Source: Erythrobacter sp. (GTDB lineage Bacteria > Pseudomonadota > Alphaproteobacteria > Sphingomonadales > Sphingomonadaceae). Taken from it: DNA of 33,049 nucleotides. Below, one piece after another: positions 24,090 through 33,049 of this stretch. The notes beneath the pieces were generated by a model. It was not told the origin of the DNA and did no database searches. It worked only from the letters and a program-made list of their open reading frames with translations. The stretch's first letter is position 1, and each line of letters starts with the position of its first letter. The position numbers and the translations under genes are program-made. The DNA is taken from NCBI GenBank assembly GCA_002695185.1, contig NZOF01000009.1:1-33049 (forward strand), given 5' to 3'.

Positions 24090-26319
24090 CATCAAGGAAA
24101 CAAGGCCCCACCCGCTCGCGTCAGTCGGCATCGCTGCGGGTATGCTGCTCGACATCAAGGGGCGCTACGTCAAGATCGAGAAGATCCATGATAACGGCGT
24201 GCTCGAGATCATCGACCAGCTCACGATGGCACCCATACAGATAAGGTCCGAGAAGTCCGGAGAACCGATCTCACCTACGTTGGATTGGCTGCGCGAGCGC
24301 TACATCGCAGGCGAGGTCCGTCCGGTCGAACCGATCGAGATAGCCTTCAGCATGGATGGGCGGGACCACCTGCTCGATCCCGACCGGCTCCTAGAGCGTG
24401 ACCCGGATGCCCGCTGGCGGCGCGGTCTGTGCGGCCGCGCTCACGAGGCAGGGGTGCCACGCACCGACCACGACCTCGATGAATGGCTCAATGCCAGTTT
24501 CGGTAGTCACGCCGACGACGAAGGGAAGCAGCGCCCGTCGGGATCGACGCTGAAGAGATGGATCCGCGAATGGCTCAAGGGAAGGGGATCGGCGTGGAAC
24601 ATGATCTTCGTGCGCGGAAGAACCCCCGGTGTCAGTCAACTCGATCCACGCGTCGACCAGATCGTGGACAAGTGGGCCATCTGGTATTGGGCCACGCCCA
24701 ACGAGAGCGCCCGGAACGCGCACGTGAAGGCGAAAGAGGAGATCCTCGCTCGCAACGCAGGGCTCGAACCCGGCGAGACGCCGCTGAAGGTCTTCTCCGA
24801 ACAGACCATGCGCAACCGCATCCGGCGGCTCAAATGTCACGACACGGTTGCGGCCAAGTTCGGGAAGAAGCACGCCGACAAGCTGTTCAAGGGTTCGGGT
24901 GAGGGCACCACTGCCAGCTTCCCGCTCGAGATCGGTCTGATGGATGCAACGATGCTCGAACAGACCATCGTGTTCGACGATGACTGGCAGTTGCCAGCCT
25001 GTCGCGTGCGCATCGTGGCGCTCATGGACCTCGCGACCCACGCGATCGTCGGCTTCCACGTCTATCCGGGGCCCGATAGGTCGGAGACATCGATAGAGGC
25101 GGTCCTCGACGCGGTGTCGCCCCCGGAGGTTCCGGAGGACCTGCTGGCGCGTTTCCCTATTCTCGGATGGATCATGGGCAAGTTCTCCGCGATCCTGCCG
25201 GACAATGCGAAGACGCTGATCGGTCCGTCGACCCTTCCGTCCTTCGAAGAGGCAGGAATGACGGTCCTCATGCCTCCTATCGAGATGCCCACCGCCAAAG
25301 CGAAGTTGGAGCGCTGGTTCGGAACGCTCAAGACGCGCCTTAGGACCATTCCCGGGACGCTCATCGACCCAAAGCGTGCCGTGGAACTTGACTACGATCC
25401 CGTCGCGGAAGCCTGCCTCACCCTCCCTCAGTTGAGGAAGATCATCGCCCGCTTCGTCGCAGAATACAATTCGACGCCGCAGAAGTCCCTCGATGGCAGG
25501 TCCCCCGCGGAGGTATGGGCGGCACACGCCCGCAGGCGTGCTCTTCCCGTCTTCGAGGACCGTGCCAGGCTCGCCAGGATCATCGGACGCACCGCCACGG
25601 CCTTGCTCACCCGCAACGGCATCGAGAAGTTTCGGCTCCGTTGGCGTGACGCCGTCAAGTGCGGGCGCCTCCTCGACAACATGGCCGGCACCGACAAGGC
25701 CTATGAGCGTAATAGCGGAGACCTCGTAGTAGAGGTCAGGATCCGGTGGAACCCGGGCAACCTCGACACCATCCAGGTGTTCGACGAGGTCGATCGGGAA
25801 TGGATCGAGCTACCCTCGACCAGGCCGCTCTATACGAAGAACCTCAGCGAATGGGAGCATGAGGTATATCGTCGCGCTGCCAAGCGCCGTGGGGAAGCAT
25901 TCGAAACCGAGCGAGACATGATCGCCTCGCGTGCCGCGACGCTTCGCGAGATCGACGAGATGGCGCCCAAGCTGCCCTTCCAGCGCCGCGGCGAGATGGC
26001 CGCGCTCTATGTCTCCGAGAGCGTGAAGAAGCTGCGGGGTCGCGAGACTGACAATATTGGCGATCTTCCAGGCGTCGACCAGCGAACCTCCGAGAACGAC
26101 AGGCGGGACGATGGTCTTCCCCGGGTAACCCCGAAGAGCGAGAACAAAAGGAAGTCCCAGCCAGCTCCTGCGCGAGCCGAAGGATATTACGGCCCGATCG
26201 AAACCGCGCTGGACGACGACGATTGGGTGTTCGGGGATGAGGAGCAAGAGCATGATGCTGAGGTCGGCCGAGAGGAGCCGATCGTCGACGAGGACCTGCC
26301 TCCGGAGGACGACCGGTGA
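24076..26319 (+). CDS. tnsB: TnsB-like DDE transposase (Mu/Tn7 type)
   Basis: The product has 747 residues from ATG 24076, with AAGGAA about 8 bases upstream; the open frame reaches further upstream but overlaps the small ORF. The N-terminal part (about 1-275) has helical DNA-binding subdomains (e.g. STLKRWIREWLKG). The integrase core carries a full catalytic triad: GLMDAT (Asp290), LPDNAK (Asp376) and KLERWFGTLK (Glu412), i.e. D-x35-E between the last two. Further elements are AEYNSTPQKSLDGRSPAEVW and a beta-barrel-type C-terminal domain (about 490-590). The last 100 residues are charged and flexible, as expected for the TnsC-contacting tail. It joins transposon 3' ends to the target. The following tnsC start overlaps by four bases. 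Confidence 0.9.
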   Translation: MFIDDIKETRPHPLASVGIAAGMLLDIKGRYVKIEKIHDNGVLEIIDQLTMAPIQIRSEKSGEPISPTLDWLRERYIAGEVRPVEPIEIAFSMDGRDHLLDPDRLLERDPDARWRRGLCGRAHEAGVPRTDHDLDEWLNASFGSHADDEGKQRPSGSTLKRWIREWLKGRGSAWNMIFVRGRTPGVSQLDPRVDQIVDKWAIWYWATPNESARNAHVKAKEEILARNAGLEPGETPLKVFSEQTMRNRIRRLKCHDTVAAKFGKKHADKLFKGSGEGTTASFPLEIGLMDATMLEQTIVFDDDWQLPACRVRIVALMDLATHAIVGFHVYPGPDRSETSIEAVLDAVSPPEVPEDLLARFPILGWIMGKFSAILPDNAKTLIGPSTLPSFEEAGMTVLMPPIEMPTAKAKLERWFGTLKTRLRTIPGTLIDPKRAVELDYDPVAEACLTLPQLRKIIARFVAEYNSTPQKSLDGRSPAEVWAAHARRRALPVFEDRARLARIIGRTATALLTRNGIEKFRLRWRDAVKCGRLLDNMAGTDKAYERNSGDLVVEVRIRWNPGNLDTIQVFDEVDREWIELPSTRPLYTKNLSEWEHEVYRRAAKRRGEAFETERDMIASRAATLREIDEMAPKLPFQRRGEMAALYVSESVKKLRGRETDNIGDLPGVDQRTSENDRRDDGLPRVTPKSENKRKSQPAPARAEGYYGPIETALDDDDWVFGDEEQEHDAEVGREEPIVDEDLPPEDDR

Positions 26320-27293
26320 GCGCCGTGCAGACGAATCTCCAGCCGACCACGGGTCGGCTGGAGCCCGTGCTGACCGACGAGGTCGATGAGCGCTGCGCGC
26401 AGGCACTCGGCGCACTCAAGGGCATCTACGTCCCTCACGACAAGCACAGAGCGATCAGGTCTAAGATCAACACCCTGCGGATATCCTGCCTCCCGATGCT
26501 CGGAACCGGCGAAGCCTTCGAGGGCCGTGCGGTCGTAGAGAAGACCGGAGCGGGCAAAACCACGATACTCAAAAGGCTCGCGAGGGAGACCAATGCCACC
26601 CCGACCGCTGACGGTGCAATCAATCCGTATCGCGTTGTCTATATCGAGATGAAGGTCGCCGGCACACTCAACATGCTTATCCGGCGCATCCTGAAGAAGG
26701 TTGGCGACCCCAACTGGAACAAGGGCAATGCCGATGACGTGCGCGATCGCCTCGAGATCGCCTTCGAAGAGCGCAAGGTCGAACTGCTCATTGTCGATGA
26801 GGTCCAGCACCTGAAGGGTGCGAGCAAGGACAAGCTCGCAATCGCGGACGAACTCAAGGGACTACTCGATTCAGGCATCGTCCCAGTGGTGTTCGCCGGG
26901 ACCGAGAAGGCAAAGGAATTCTTCGAGGAAAACGTCGAGCTCGCCGGCCGACTTGGCGATCTTCTCGATCTGTCTCCCGCCAAGCGCAGCTCTCGCACCG
27001 ATCGCAGAAATTTCCGCGACTTCTGTCGTGCTCTCGATCAAGAAATTAGGAAGGCAGGGATCTTCGAGATACCCTCGGCGATCGCCGAGCCGCATTGTCT
27101 GACGGCACTCATAACCGCATCGGGCGGTCATCTCGGGCGAGTGTGTCGGATCGTTACGGTGGCCGTGGAACACGCCCTCAGGCGCGAGGCCGAGTTCGTA
27201 GAAGTCTACGATCTCGACGCAGCCGTCCAGACATTCGCGATCCCTAGAAGATACTGCATCGAGAATCCCTTCCGTAAGGGGCAGAGGCAGTGA
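26316..27293 (+). CDS. tnsC: TnsC/TniB-like AAA+ ATPase, transposition regulator
   Basis: This 325-residue protein starts at GTG 26316 with a GTGA overlap to tnsB. Walker A is EKTGAGKTT (75-83) and Walker B LLIVDEVQHL (Asp161-Glu162), typical of the TniB/TnsC family. The segment GIVPVVFAGTEKAKEFF carries the sensor-1-type region, followed by a helical lid. In Tn7-like transposons TnsC forms ATP-dependent filaments on target DNA, linking the TniQ/TnsD target selector to TnsAB. Its length is close to the shorter TniB-type proteins rather than the 555-residue Tn7 TnsC. Confidence 0.9.
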   Translation: MSAVQTNLQPTTGRLEPVLTDEVDERCAQALGALKGIYVPHDKHRAIRSKINTLRISCLPMLGTGEAFEGRAVVEKTGAGKTTILKRLARETNATPTADGAINPYRVVYIEMKVAGTLNMLIRRILKKVGDPNWNKGNADDVRDRLEIAFEERKVELLIVDEVQHLKGASKDKLAIADELKGLLDSGIVPVVFAGTEKAKEFFEENVELAGRLGDLLDLSPAKRSSRTDRRNFRDFCRALDQEIRKAGIFEIPSAIAEPHCLTALITASGGHLGRVCRIVTVAVEHALRREAEFVEVYDLDAAVQTFAIPRRYCIENPFRKGQRQ

Positions 27294-29164
27294 GCGAAGC
27301 GGATGAGACCATCCAATCCCTGCTGCGGGCCACAGTCCCGAACAACGAGGAGGGCTTTCATGCATTGCTAGCCCGAGCGACTTACCGCAATCGCCTAGGG
27401 CATACGAAGGTCATTCTCGCCGAGATGGAGTTGAAGCTCCAATTCAGCGGCCACGCTTCCAAACACATCCAGGCGCACGATGCGGCCGACCTCGCACTGA
27501 TCCTCGGTTGCGCGGAGGAAGACGTCCTTCATCGCCTTAACGAGCCCCTCCCTGCAAGAGTGGGGTCGGTCCGGTATGGCACCACTGTGGTCCGCTGGTC
27601 AGACGTCTCGAGCAGGATACGCCGTGTATGCCCAGAGTTGGCGTCAGAGCAGGAGTGGTTGCCCGCCCAATGGGCGCTGGATCATCTGCCCTATTGCATC
27701 CACTGCTTCCTTCCCCTCGTCGACACATGCCACCAGTGTGGCGAGCGGCTCGGTTGGAACGGGGCGCGAGGGATCGCCGCCTGCCCGACCTGTCGAGTGG
27801 ATGTGCGTAGGACCGTCGAGGAGAGTCTTCCGACGAACCTGAGGGATGCCTATGTCTCGCTCTTCGAATTGAGCTCCATTGACCCAGCGATGCGCTCAGC
27901 TGCGACAAGGCGCTTTCCGAATCTCATCGCCTCGATGGAATTGGACCAGTTCCTCGACGTCGCCCTAGCGCTAGGCAAGGCCCTTACAGCGGGCAGCGAA
28001 CACGTCCGTCGTCACGCGCTTGGTTCCTCCAGCCTCAAGCGCACTGAGACATACTGCCATGGCCTGATGGCCCTAACGAGTTGGCCGGATTCCTTCCTGG
28101 AGAGTGCGGAACAGGTGGTGCGACAATCCAAAGCAGCGGAAAAGCGCTTCTGGACAACCATGCGAGGGATGGCTGCGGCCAGCTGTGAGGATAGACGGTT
28201 GGCCGAATTCATCCGAGCCGAACTGCCTGGGCTGACCGATGACCGTCGCAGCACCGTCGTGGGTCTCAGCGGGCGCTACGTCGGCGCGCGCGAATTCCAA
28301 GAGCTGTCCGGTCTTCAACTTAAAGAGGTGAGGGTCCTCGAGCGGGAGGGTTTGCTCGGAGAAGTCATCCCGACGGGTGACATCCGCAAGAGTTTCCAGA
28401 TCAACAAGGGAATAGCTGACGAGATCACAAAGCTCATGCGCGAGGCAATACCGATAGGCGCTGCGGCGAACAGGCTGGGCCTCCCCACATACGCCATTGA
28501 GCAACTCGGCGCTGATGGATGGCTGACCATCTGGGATCATGCGGCACTCGTTGCCTTAGGACAAACACCACGGGTTGAGCTGAGAAGCATCCTGGAGTTG
28601 GTTCGGCTATTGGACGAAGCTTGCGATCGCGTGGAGAGCGTCGATCGCCCACTTCGGATGTTCCTCGCATCGGCCTATATCGGGGAGAAGCCGTATGGGC
28701 CGATCATCTCTGCGATCCTGTCCGGAAAGCTCGCCGCGAACCTCGTGCATCCTGAGCCTTCGTATTCCTTCGCCTTGGGTTCGCGTATCGAAATCTCCGA
28801 CGTTCCGGTGGATCTACGTCATTCCGCCGATGAACGAGCAAGCAATACAGCTTTCCGACTGGGCGATAGCTATGTCCAGCGCGATGCGGCCGAGGTCCTC
28901 GGTATCGTCGAGAAGCATGTCTCCATGGCAGTCGAGAGCGGCGCTATCGGTTTTGAGCGAGGACCCAAGAATTCCTACCTGTTCGCGCGAACCGAAGTCC
29001 TGCGCGTCGCTTCGGAATACATGAGTTCAGCCGAGTTGGAGCGCAGGACGGGAGCTACTTCCCGAGCTCGTGCAGCCGAAAAAATGCGCGCACTTGGGGT
29101 CAGCCGGACCCCTCTTGGCTGGCCGCGTGAGGCGACCATGCATGCGCTGGCCGAGGACACTTGA
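27290..29164 (+). CDS. tniQ: TniQ/TnsD-like target-selection protein
   Basis: This 624-residue protein starts at GTG 27290, overlapping tnsC by four bases. After an N-terminal TniQ-like part it has a zinc-binding cluster of three CxxC pairs: YCIHC (136/139), CHQC (147/150) and CPTC (165/168). The long remainder (about 200-624) is helical with several HTH-like repeats (for example TGATSRARAAEKM near the C-terminus), as in TnsD proteins that read a specific attachment site. This length favours a TnsD-like DNA-reading role over the short TniQ of CRISPR-associated elements. It is the last gene of the operon and ends 283 bases from the stop of the chemotaxis gene cluster. Its likely job is to choose the insertion point and recruit TnsC. 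Confidence 0.85.
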   Translation: MSEADETIQSLLRATVPNNEEGFHALLARATYRNRLGHTKVILAEMELKLQFSGHASKHIQAHDAADLALILGCAEEDVLHRLNEPLPARVGSVRYGTTVVRWSDVSSRIRRVCPELASEQEWLPAQWALDHLPYCIHCFLPLVDTCHQCGERLGWNGARGIAACPTCRVDVRRTVEESLPTNLRDAYVSLFELSSIDPAMRSAATRRFPNLIASMELDQFLDVALALGKALTAGSEHVRRHALGSSSLKRTETYCHGLMALTSWPDSFLESAEQVVRQSKAAEKRFWTTMRGMAAASCEDRRLAEFIRAELPGLTDDRRSTVVGLSGRYVGAREFQELSGLQLKEVRVLEREGLLGEVIPTGDIRKSFQINKGIADEITKLMREAIPIGAAANRLGLPTYAIEQLGADGWLTIWDHAALVALGQTPRVELRSILELVRLLDEACDRVESVDRPLRMFLASAYIGEKPYGPIISAILSGKLAANLVHPEPSYSFALGSRIEISDVPVDLRHSADERASNTAFRLGDSYVQRDAAEVLGIVEKHVSMAVESGAIGFERGPKNSYLFARTEVLRVASEYMSSAELERRTGATSRARAAEKMRALGVSRTPLGWPREATMHALAEDT

Positions 29165-29447
29165 AGCGCATGTGATCCGGATCGTGCCAAGCTCGCGTCT
29201 GCGAAGGCTTTTCCGATCCTGTCTAATTCCTCTCTTGTGCGCCAAGGGCACACGTGCCTTGCATAACGACCTCTAAGGCTACCAATCACTTGCGACGCCA
29301 AGATTTTAAAAAGAACGTCCGTAGAGGGATCGGGGCCAAGTCAAGCTTGTGCCAATAGAGGAGTTCTGCGCAATCCTTCGACGCGGTGTTGGATCTGATC
29401 GGTCGGAGACGCTGAGTAACCCCGCGCCCGGTTTGCAAGTTCACACG
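29165..29447. other. Gap between tniQ and the chemotaxis operon, probable transposon end
   Basis: No gene is supported. The motif GCCAAG recurs at 29186, 29241, 29297 and 29335, with GCCAAT at 29351, spaced 55, 56, 38 and 16 bases. Such spaced short repeats could be TnsB sites of a Tn7-like end, but flanking similarity is weak. An imperfect dyad (AAGGGCAC/GTGCCTT) lies at 29244-29260. No clear terminator for the converging genes was found. Confidence 0.35.
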
Positions 29448-31202
29448 CTAAAAGAGCGCGGCCAAGGGGTCGTCGTCGATGTCTTCGGTGGCATAAGAGG
29501 TGCCAACCTCTTCGTCGAAGCCTGCCGCGCCACAAATCTCGTCGTGAACGCGCCGCTCGCTATCCATGGTATAGCTCCGCCTCAGCTCCGCAAATGTCGC
29601 TGCATCCGGCTCGCCTTCGGCATCCACAAAATCCTGCTTCGCCTCGATTTCCATCAGCGCCGCGTCCCAGACCTCGGTAACATCGTCGAGGCTTCGTGCA
29701 GCCAATGCGGCGTGCCGGAGGATCGCGAGGGCGCCGGGCCCACGTTCGGCCAGCGTTTGCGCGTGGCCGTTCATGACTTCAGTTACGTGCTCGATCCGGG
29801 CAATCGTCTCGTTCGTCGCATCGTCGAGCCGGGCCAGCTCGGCTGAGCGATCGTCGCCACTCGCAATCGTCGCGGCACGTTTTGCACCGTCGCCCAGGTA
29901 CCCCTGCACCTGCCCGGCGGCACTCTCGGTGCGCATGGCAAGTTCGCGCAACTGCTGGGTAATGACCGTCATCGCACGGCCATCCTCGCCCAACCGGTTG
30001 CACCGCGCTGCCATGTTGAAGCTCAGCATGCGGATCTGGCGCTCGATCCGGTCGATCGTGGTCAGTTGCCTGACCATCTCTTCGATCGCGGTAGCGACGG
30101 CCTGCGCCGTCTGATCGGCTTCGCCGTGAACCGATCGGAAATCGGCGAAGATGCTCCGCACCTGGCGTAGATCGGCAAGCATTCCTGCGAGCGTGTCGCC
30201 GCTGCTCATCGTCAAGGTCCGCGCCTGCGCATCACCATCCGCCAGCACGCGATCGGTATCGTCGGCCAGTTGTGGCAGCGATTGGCTGATGAACTGTGTG
30301 CGATCGCGATATTCCGCAATCGTGTCGCGTAGCTGCGCTTCCACCAGACGACGAAGCTGCGATCTCGTCGCGGGCCGCAGCGCCGGGTCGACCGCACTGT
30401 CAGGCTGCGACAGCTCGACCAGCATTTCGAGGCCGCGTTCGACATGTTCGATCCGCTGGCGCGTGATGTCTCCGATCTGCATCGCCGCAACGACGTCGGC
30501 CACGCGCGTGGCGATGCGACGCGTGGCATCACCATTGTGGGCCAGCTGCTGACCGGCAGAGGCGCGATACCGCGCGATCGCGTCGGCATGCTCGGTCAGC
30601 CGGGTGCGCACATGTTCGAGCGTGTCGGCGTGGGTCTCGGCAAAGCGCTTCCCGGCTGCCGTTGCACCCGAAAGCTGATTGAGGACCACCGACCGCGATT
30701 TTGCAAATGTCGCAAGACCATCGATCGCGCCATGCGCCAGCGCGATCATATTGCCGGTAAACGCTCCCAGTTCGGTATTTTCGCCCGAGACCTCGGCAGC
30801 CAAAATCCCCGCATTGGCCGATATGATTTCGAGGAGCAGCATCACCTTGCGCAGTTCGGCCAGGGGATCGGCCATATCCGTCGCCAGTTTCTCGAGTTCG
30901 CCCATCTCGGATTCATCGCCCCGGTCGCTGCCGGAAATGCGCGCCAATTCTTCCGAGATCGTCACCAGGCTGGCTTCGGCCTGCGCGAACTCCTCGCCGT
31001 CCAGTGCACCGGGCAGCCCCTCATGCGCCGCCGAGACGGCGTTCAGGTTCATCGTGCATTCGACCAGGCTGTCCCCCGTCGCCGAAAAGCTGGATTCGAT
31101 CGCGGCGCGCGTCTCCGCGAGCGTGGCACCGACGCCGATCGCAAGCGAGGTGAGCGGGTCCAGAGGTGTCGCCTCGCTCGCAGGAACTGCCTCGTTCTTC
31201 AT
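29448..31202 (-). CDS. Cytoplasmic MCP-like chemotaxis signalling protein
   Basis: The product has 584 residues from ATG 31202, which overlaps the cheB TGA by four bases. The protein is almost entirely helical and coiled-coil, without membrane segments. Near 393-420, [30 protein letters not shown] matches the signalling hairpin of methyl-accepting proteins ([21 protein letters not shown]) but in diverged form. The C-terminus is acidic ([14 protein letters not shown]). It probably acts as a soluble receptor or adaptor feeding the CheA pathway. It is the last gene of the minus-strand cheR-cheB cluster and points towards the transposon. The frame extends upstream of the ATG antisense-like inside cheB, which I disregard. 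Confidence 0.75.
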   Translation of the reverse strand: MKNEAVPASEATPLDPLTSLAIGVGATLAETRAAIESSFSATGDSLVECTMNLNAVSAAHEGLPGALDGEEFAQAEASLVTISEELARISGSDRGDESEMGELEKLATDMADPLAELRKVMLLLEIISANAGILAAEVSGENTELGAFTGNMIALAHGAIDGLATFAKSRSVVLNQLSGATAAGKRFAETHADTLEHVRTRLTEHADAIARYRASAGQQLAHNGDATRRIATRVADVVAAMQIGDITRQRIEHVERGLEMLVELSQPDSAVDPALRPATRSQLRRLVEAQLRDTIAEYRDRTQFISQSLPQLADDTDRVLADGDAQARTLTMSSGDTLAGMLADLRQVRSIFADFRSVHGEADQTAQAVATAIEEMVRQLTTIDRIERQIRMLSFNMAARCNRLGEDGRAMTVITQQLRELAMRTESAAGQVQGYLGDGAKRAATIASGDDRSAELARLDDATNETIARIEHVTEVMNGHAQTLAERGPGALAILRHAALAARSLDDVTEVWDAALMEIEAKQDFVDAEGEPDAATFAELRRSYTMDSERRVHDEICGAAGFDEEVGTSYATEDIDDDPLAALF

Positions 31203-32329
31203 TCTTGCACCATTTCTGCTCGCGACGCGAAAGCGCCAATTTCTCGGGCGATCCGGTGCAGCGAAACGACTTTCGCCGCCGCGCCCAGGTCGATGGCAGC
31301 CTTGGGCATGCCGAAAACGACGCAGGAGGCCTCGTCCTGCGCAATCGTAGCCGCACCCGCGCCGCGCATTTCGAGCAAGCCCTGTGCGCCGTCGTCGCCC
31401 ATGCCCGTCATCAGGATGCCGAGCGCCGAGGGACCTGCATTCTGCGCCGCTGAACGAAACAGCACATCGACCGAGGGACGATGCCGGGAAACACGCGGAC
31501 CATCTTTGATCGCGACGCGATAGCTGCTGCCGATGCGTTCGAGCATCATGTGGCGATTGCCCGGGGCAATCAGCACGCGCCCGGGAATGACCGCGTCGCC
31601 GTTCGCCGCTTCCTTGATCTCCGGCGCGCACAGGCCATCGAGCCGGGAAGAAAAGGCGGCAGTGAACTTTTCGGGCATATGCTGCACGATCACCGTCGCG
31701 GGGCAATTGTAGGGCAGCTCCATCAGCACTTCGCGCAAGGCCTCGGTTCCGCCGGTCGAGGCACCGATGCACACGATCGGCCCCGTCGATCCCGACGGTG
31801 CGCGCCGCAACGGGCGGGAGGGAAGCACCGCGTCGGCGGTAAGCTTCTTCTCGATCTTCACCGCTGGCGGCGCAACGCGCGCGACGCGCGCGAGGCCGGG
31901 CCGAGCCTGCGCGGCGGCGCGGGCGACGTCACAGATATGGACGGTCGATTCGCGCAGGGCCTGGGCGGTGTCGATCCGAGGCTTGTTGATCACATCGACC
32001 GCGCCCGCCTCGAGCGCGGCGACCATCGCGCTCGACCCGTCTTCGGTGAGCGTGGAGCAGATCACGACCGGGATCGGCCGCTGGCTCATCAGCTTCCGCA
32101 GAAAAGTGAGCCCGTCCATCTTCGGCATTTCGATGTCGAGGATGATCGCGTCGGGCACTTCCTCGCGAATGCGCTTGGCTGCGGCATAAGGATCGGGTGC
32201 CACGCCCATCACTTCGAGCGCGGGATCGCTGGCGATGATAGAGCTGAGCGCCTGGCGCACCGCCGCGGAATCATCGACGATCAGGATACGCTTCTTGCGC
32301 CCGACAGCCGGAGAGAAATCGTAAGGCAC
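31199..32329 (-). CDS. cheB: CheB, chemotaxis protein-glutamate methylesterase
   Basis: This 376-residue protein has the usual two domains. The receiver domain (about 13-130) has RILIVDDS (Asp19-Asp20), the phosphorylated aspartate in [13 protein letters not shown] (Asp65), and the conserved switch and Lys in NKPR. The methylesterase domain (about 180-365) has [12 protein letters not shown] (Ser191), VIVQHMPE (His217) and [11 protein letters not shown] (Asp312/313), so the catalytic Ser-His-Asp is complete. It removes methyl groups and deamidates receptor glutamines, setting adaptation. It follows cheR by 12 bases and overlaps the MCP-like gene by four. Confidence 0.95.
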   Translation of the reverse strand: MPYDFSPAVGRKKRILIVDDSAAVRQALSSIIASDPALEVMGVAPDPYAAAKRIREEVPDAIILDIEMPKMDGLTFLRKLMSQRPIPVVICSTLTEDGSSAMVAALEAGAVDVINKPRIDTAQALRESTVHICDVARAAAQARPGLARVARVAPPAVKIEKKLTADAVLPSRPLRRAPSGSTGPIVCIGASTGGTEALREVLMELPYNCPATVIVQHMPEKFTAAFSSRLDGLCAPEIKEAANGDAVIPGRVLIAPGNRHMMLERIGSSYRVAIKDGPRVSRHRPSVDVLFRSAAQNAGPSALGILMTGMGDDGAQGLLEMRGAGAATIAQDEASCVVFGMPKAAIDLGAAAKVVSLHRIAREIGAFASRAEMVQE

Positions 32330-32341
32330 GGAATAATCTCC

Positions 32342-33049
32342 CTATCGCGGGTCTTTGCGGAAGACGCCGCTTGCGGCCTGCGACAGCCCAATGCGGGTTC
32401 CAATCATCGATTCAGAATGGCCGAGGATGAGGTGCCCACCCGGTCGCAAATGACCCCACAGCCGTCTGACGACTGCATCCTGGACCTCAGGTTCGAAATA
32501 GATCAGCACGTTGCGCACGAAGATCACATCGACGTCACGATCGACGGGATAACTGTCATCCATCAGGTTCATCGCCTGGAAGCCGCACTTCCTGCGCAGC
32601 TCAGGGACAATCCGCGCCCGACCGCTGTCGCCGATACCCTCGTCGAACATTACGTAGCGCTGCTGGAGCGCTGACGGCACCGGGTCGAGCATCGCCCGGG
32701 GATAGATCGCCTTGCGTGCGCTTTCGATCATCGCGGAAGAGATGTCGGTTCCCAGGATGGCGTAGCGCAGGCCGGTGTAGCTGCGCGCCAATTCGGCCAT
32801 CACCATGGCGATGGTGTAGGCTTCGGCACCATTGGAACTCGCCGCGCTCCACAACTTGATCGTACGCTGCGAGGAAAACAGCGGGGGTATGATCTTCCCA
32901 GAGAGAAAATCGAAGTGGCTGGACTCGCGGAAGAAGTCGGTCTTGTTGGTCGTCGCGACGTCGACCACGTGCTGGAATTCGTCTTTCAGCCCGCCTTCTT
33001 CGAACAGATAGTCGCAGTATTCGCCTACGGTTCGGAAGCCGGCCAGGCC
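32342..33049 (-). CDS. cheR: CheR, chemotaxis protein methyltransferase (5' end cut by window)
   Basis: The gene runs off the right edge and the frame is open through 33049, so the N-terminus is missing. Visible parts are the N-terminal CheR domain tail (FRTVGEYCDYLFEEGGL), TTNKTDFFRES, and the SAM-binding motif LWSAASSNGAEAYTIAM. Next come LGTDISSAMIESARKAIY and DVIFVRNVLIYF, then HLILGHSES. This is the standard CheR order. It methylates receptor glutamates using S-adenosylmethionine, opposing CheB. CheB starts 12 bases downstream. The cluster is the core-genome flank that tells where the island ends. Confidence 0.92.
   Translation of the reverse strand, partial: GLAGFRTVGEYCDYLFEEGGLKDEFQHVVDVATTNKTDFFRESSHFDFLSGKIIPPLFSSQRTIKLWSAASSNGAEAYTIAMVMAELARSYTGLRYAILGTDISSAMIESARKAIYPRAMLDPVPSALQQRYVMFDEGIGDSGRARIVPELRRKCGFQAMNLMDDSYPVDRDVDVIFVRNVLIYFEPEVQDAVVRRLWGHLRPGGHLILGHSESMIGTRIGLSQAASGVFRKDPR

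Noticed and set aside
24391..25527. Open frame of 378 codons opposite tnsB
   Set aside because: Antisense shadow; Arg/His-rich with no motifs.
22843..29164. CRISPR-associated transposon (CAST)
   Set aside because: The tnsABC-tniQ set is present, but there is no Cas12k or Cascade gene and TniQ is long and TnsD-like.
29165..29447. tRNA gene as integration site
   Set aside because: No cloverleaf or T-loop consensus could be found in the gap or elsewhere in the intergenic regions.

Overview
The window reads as a GC-rich alphaproteobacterial chromosome, most likely a sphingomonad (Sphingomonadales). The grounds are codon and GC style, a CheR-CheB-MCP-like cluster at the right edge, and a sphingomonad-type thermonuclease/excalibur relic. 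No rRNA, tRNA or CRISPR array was seen. It looks like an accessory island: stacked anti-phage systems plus a Tn7-like transposition module, meeting core chemotaxis genes on the right.

Left part (1-4340). A 5'-truncated DUF6602-type nuclease relic lies in the same frame directly after a lipoprotein gene. The lipoprotein, a secreted metzincin protease (HExxHxxGxxD) and another secreted protein form a minus-strand cluster. Next come a hypothetical gene and a divergent small ArsR-type regulator with a clear dyad operator between them, then a 246-base gap.

Defence part (4341-18114). A complete Gabija pair (gajA-gajB, overlapping by 4 bases) is on the minus strand. Diverging from it by about 50 bases is a plus-strand run of three large genes: a PD-(D/E)xK-like protein, an HExxH (zincin-like) protein, and a 1423-residue STAND NTPase with an N-terminal nuclease-like domain and a repeat-rich C-terminus. 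I do not recognise this trio as a named system, and it is my main candidate for an undescribed defence system. A minimal CBASS operon follows: a CapV-type patatin phospholipase and a CD-NTase 6 bases downstream.

Middle part (18188-22728). A DUF4236 membrane protein is followed upstream by a frameshifted thermonuclease/excalibur pseudogene. Then come two proteins that resemble each other and look like degenerate TnsB-type (HTH + RNase H-fold) proteins, with a small two-helix membrane protein between them.

Transposition part (22731-29447). A Tn7-like operon runs tnsA, a small unknown ORF, tnsB (intact D-D-35-E), tnsC and tniQ/tnsD, with 4-base start/stop overlaps at most junctions. A 27-base direct repeat sits between the divergent degenerate TnsB-like gene and tnsA. 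The 283 bases after tniQ probably contain the transposon end.

Right part (29448-33049). MCP-like protein, CheB and CheR (cut by the window edge) lie on the minus strand and are probably the chromosomal flank. The simplest reading is a Tn7-like element, perhaps inserted beside the chemotaxis operon and carrying Gabija, the unnamed trio and CBASS. The left transposon end was not identified, so cargo membership of the left genes is inference.
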